11,825 bases of DNA, from the NCBI GenBank assembly GCA_027310265.1, contig DAIDBC010000052.1:1-11825 (forward strand), in the 5' to 3' direction. Made by a program: the position numbers and the translations under genes. The notes beneath the pieces were generated by a model that was not told where the DNA came from, searched no databases, and saw only the letters and a program-made list of their open reading frames with translations. Shown in pieces: positions 11,608 through 11,825 of this stretch (within the stretch, counting starts at the first letter, position 1; every line of letters starts with the position of its first letter). Source of the DNA: Candidatus Colwelliibacteriota bacterium. Lineage in GTDB: Bacteria > Patescibacteriota > Minisyncoccia > UBA6257 > Colwellbacteraceae.

Positions 11608-11825
11608 TATTTTTTCGCGAGGTCTATGAAAATCTTGCCGTTTAAGTGGTCCACCTCGTGTTGAAAAACACGGGCCAGCAGCCCCCAAGCTTTTATTTTC
11701 AGTTTCTTGCCGTTTTTATCATGACCGGTGAGCGTCACGCGCTCGGGGCGCGACACCGGACGAAAGTCCTCGGGCACGCTTAAACAGCCTTCTTCCATTA
11801 TGATCTTTTCCTTGGAGGTTTTGGA
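11607..11825 (-). CDS. def: Peptide deformylase, 3' part (5' end outside window)
   Basis: Removes the N-formyl group from new proteins; a metalloenzyme using Fe2+, Zn2+ or Ni2+. Only the last 72 codons are in the window. Two of the three family motifs are visible: EGCLSVPE with the metal-binding Cys, and QHEVDHLNG, whose HExxH gives two His ligands and the catalytic Glu. The first motif (GxGLAAxQ) should lie to the right of the window. The protein ends soon after FIDLAKK, so the C-terminus is short. The stop overlaps the fmt start (TAATG), the classic def-fmt arrangement. Confidence 0.95.
   Translation of the reverse strand, partial: SKTSKEKIIMEEGCLSVPEDFRPVSRPERVTLTGHDKNGKKLKIKAWGLLARVFQHEVDHLNGKIFIDLAKK

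Noticed and set aside
11607..11688. N-terminal extension of Fmt by 27 residues
   Set aside because: The extension is read from within the def coding region, has no family similarity, and the conserved Rossmann start MKYIFFGTPRF is at 11607.

Overview
This 11.8 kb window most likely comes from a Patescibacteria / Candidate Phyla Radiation bacterium of the Parcubacteria type. That is an inference, from: short, divergent versions of core genes (a 362-residue phosphoglycerate kinase, a 282-residue Fmt), genes packed edge to edge, starts that almost never carry a Shine-Dalgarno sequence, a secreted DUF5666-like protein, and a tRNA gene that does not encode CCA. UGA is used as a stop (at 560, 4735 and 9302), so the UGA=Gly code of Gracilibacteria is excluded. 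No mobile element, integrase, CRISPR array or toxin-antitoxin pair was found.

Left part, + strand (1-2953): a terminator of an upstream gene; a small membrane/coiled-coil protein whose stop codon lies in the loop of its own terminator; pgk overlapping an RNase HI gene by 11 bp; a consensus promoter inside the end of the RNase HI gene driving a strongly folded leader and a 77-residue membrane protein; then the RNase P RNA gene (rnpB) with its own promoter and a bidirectional terminator.

Middle (2990-8541): a Cas4/RecB-like PD-(D/E)XK nuclease on the - strand, divergent from an ECF sigma factor and its likely membrane-bound anti-sigma partner; convergent with these is a P1B-like P-type ATPase that lacks the CPx metal motif; divergent from it is typA/bipA, which ends in a terminator shared with the next gene.

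Right part, - strand (8562-11825): read from right to left, def (5' end outside the window), fmt, tRNA-Gln(CUG), an NADPH-dependent FMN reductase broken by a one-base frameshift, a nucleotidyltransferase and a secreted double-DUF5666 protein. def and fmt form the N-formylmethionine cycle and overlap by one base. The tRNA sits 12 nt after fmt and 2 nt before the reductase start, so this could be one mixed mRNA/tRNA transcript.

The main points of interest are at the RNA level. They are the folded leader that traps a start codon at 2136-2245, leaderless or near-leaderless promoters, an RNase P RNA with a palindrome resembling its own terminator and a degenerate CCA-binding loop, and a reductase mRNA whose 5' end would be made by tRNA processing. 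At the protein level, three enzymes deviate at normally invariant positions: PGK, Fmt N106G, and the ATPase without CPx. I see no clear multi-gene undescribed system; the strongest candidate for something undescribed is the folded leader with its small membrane protein.
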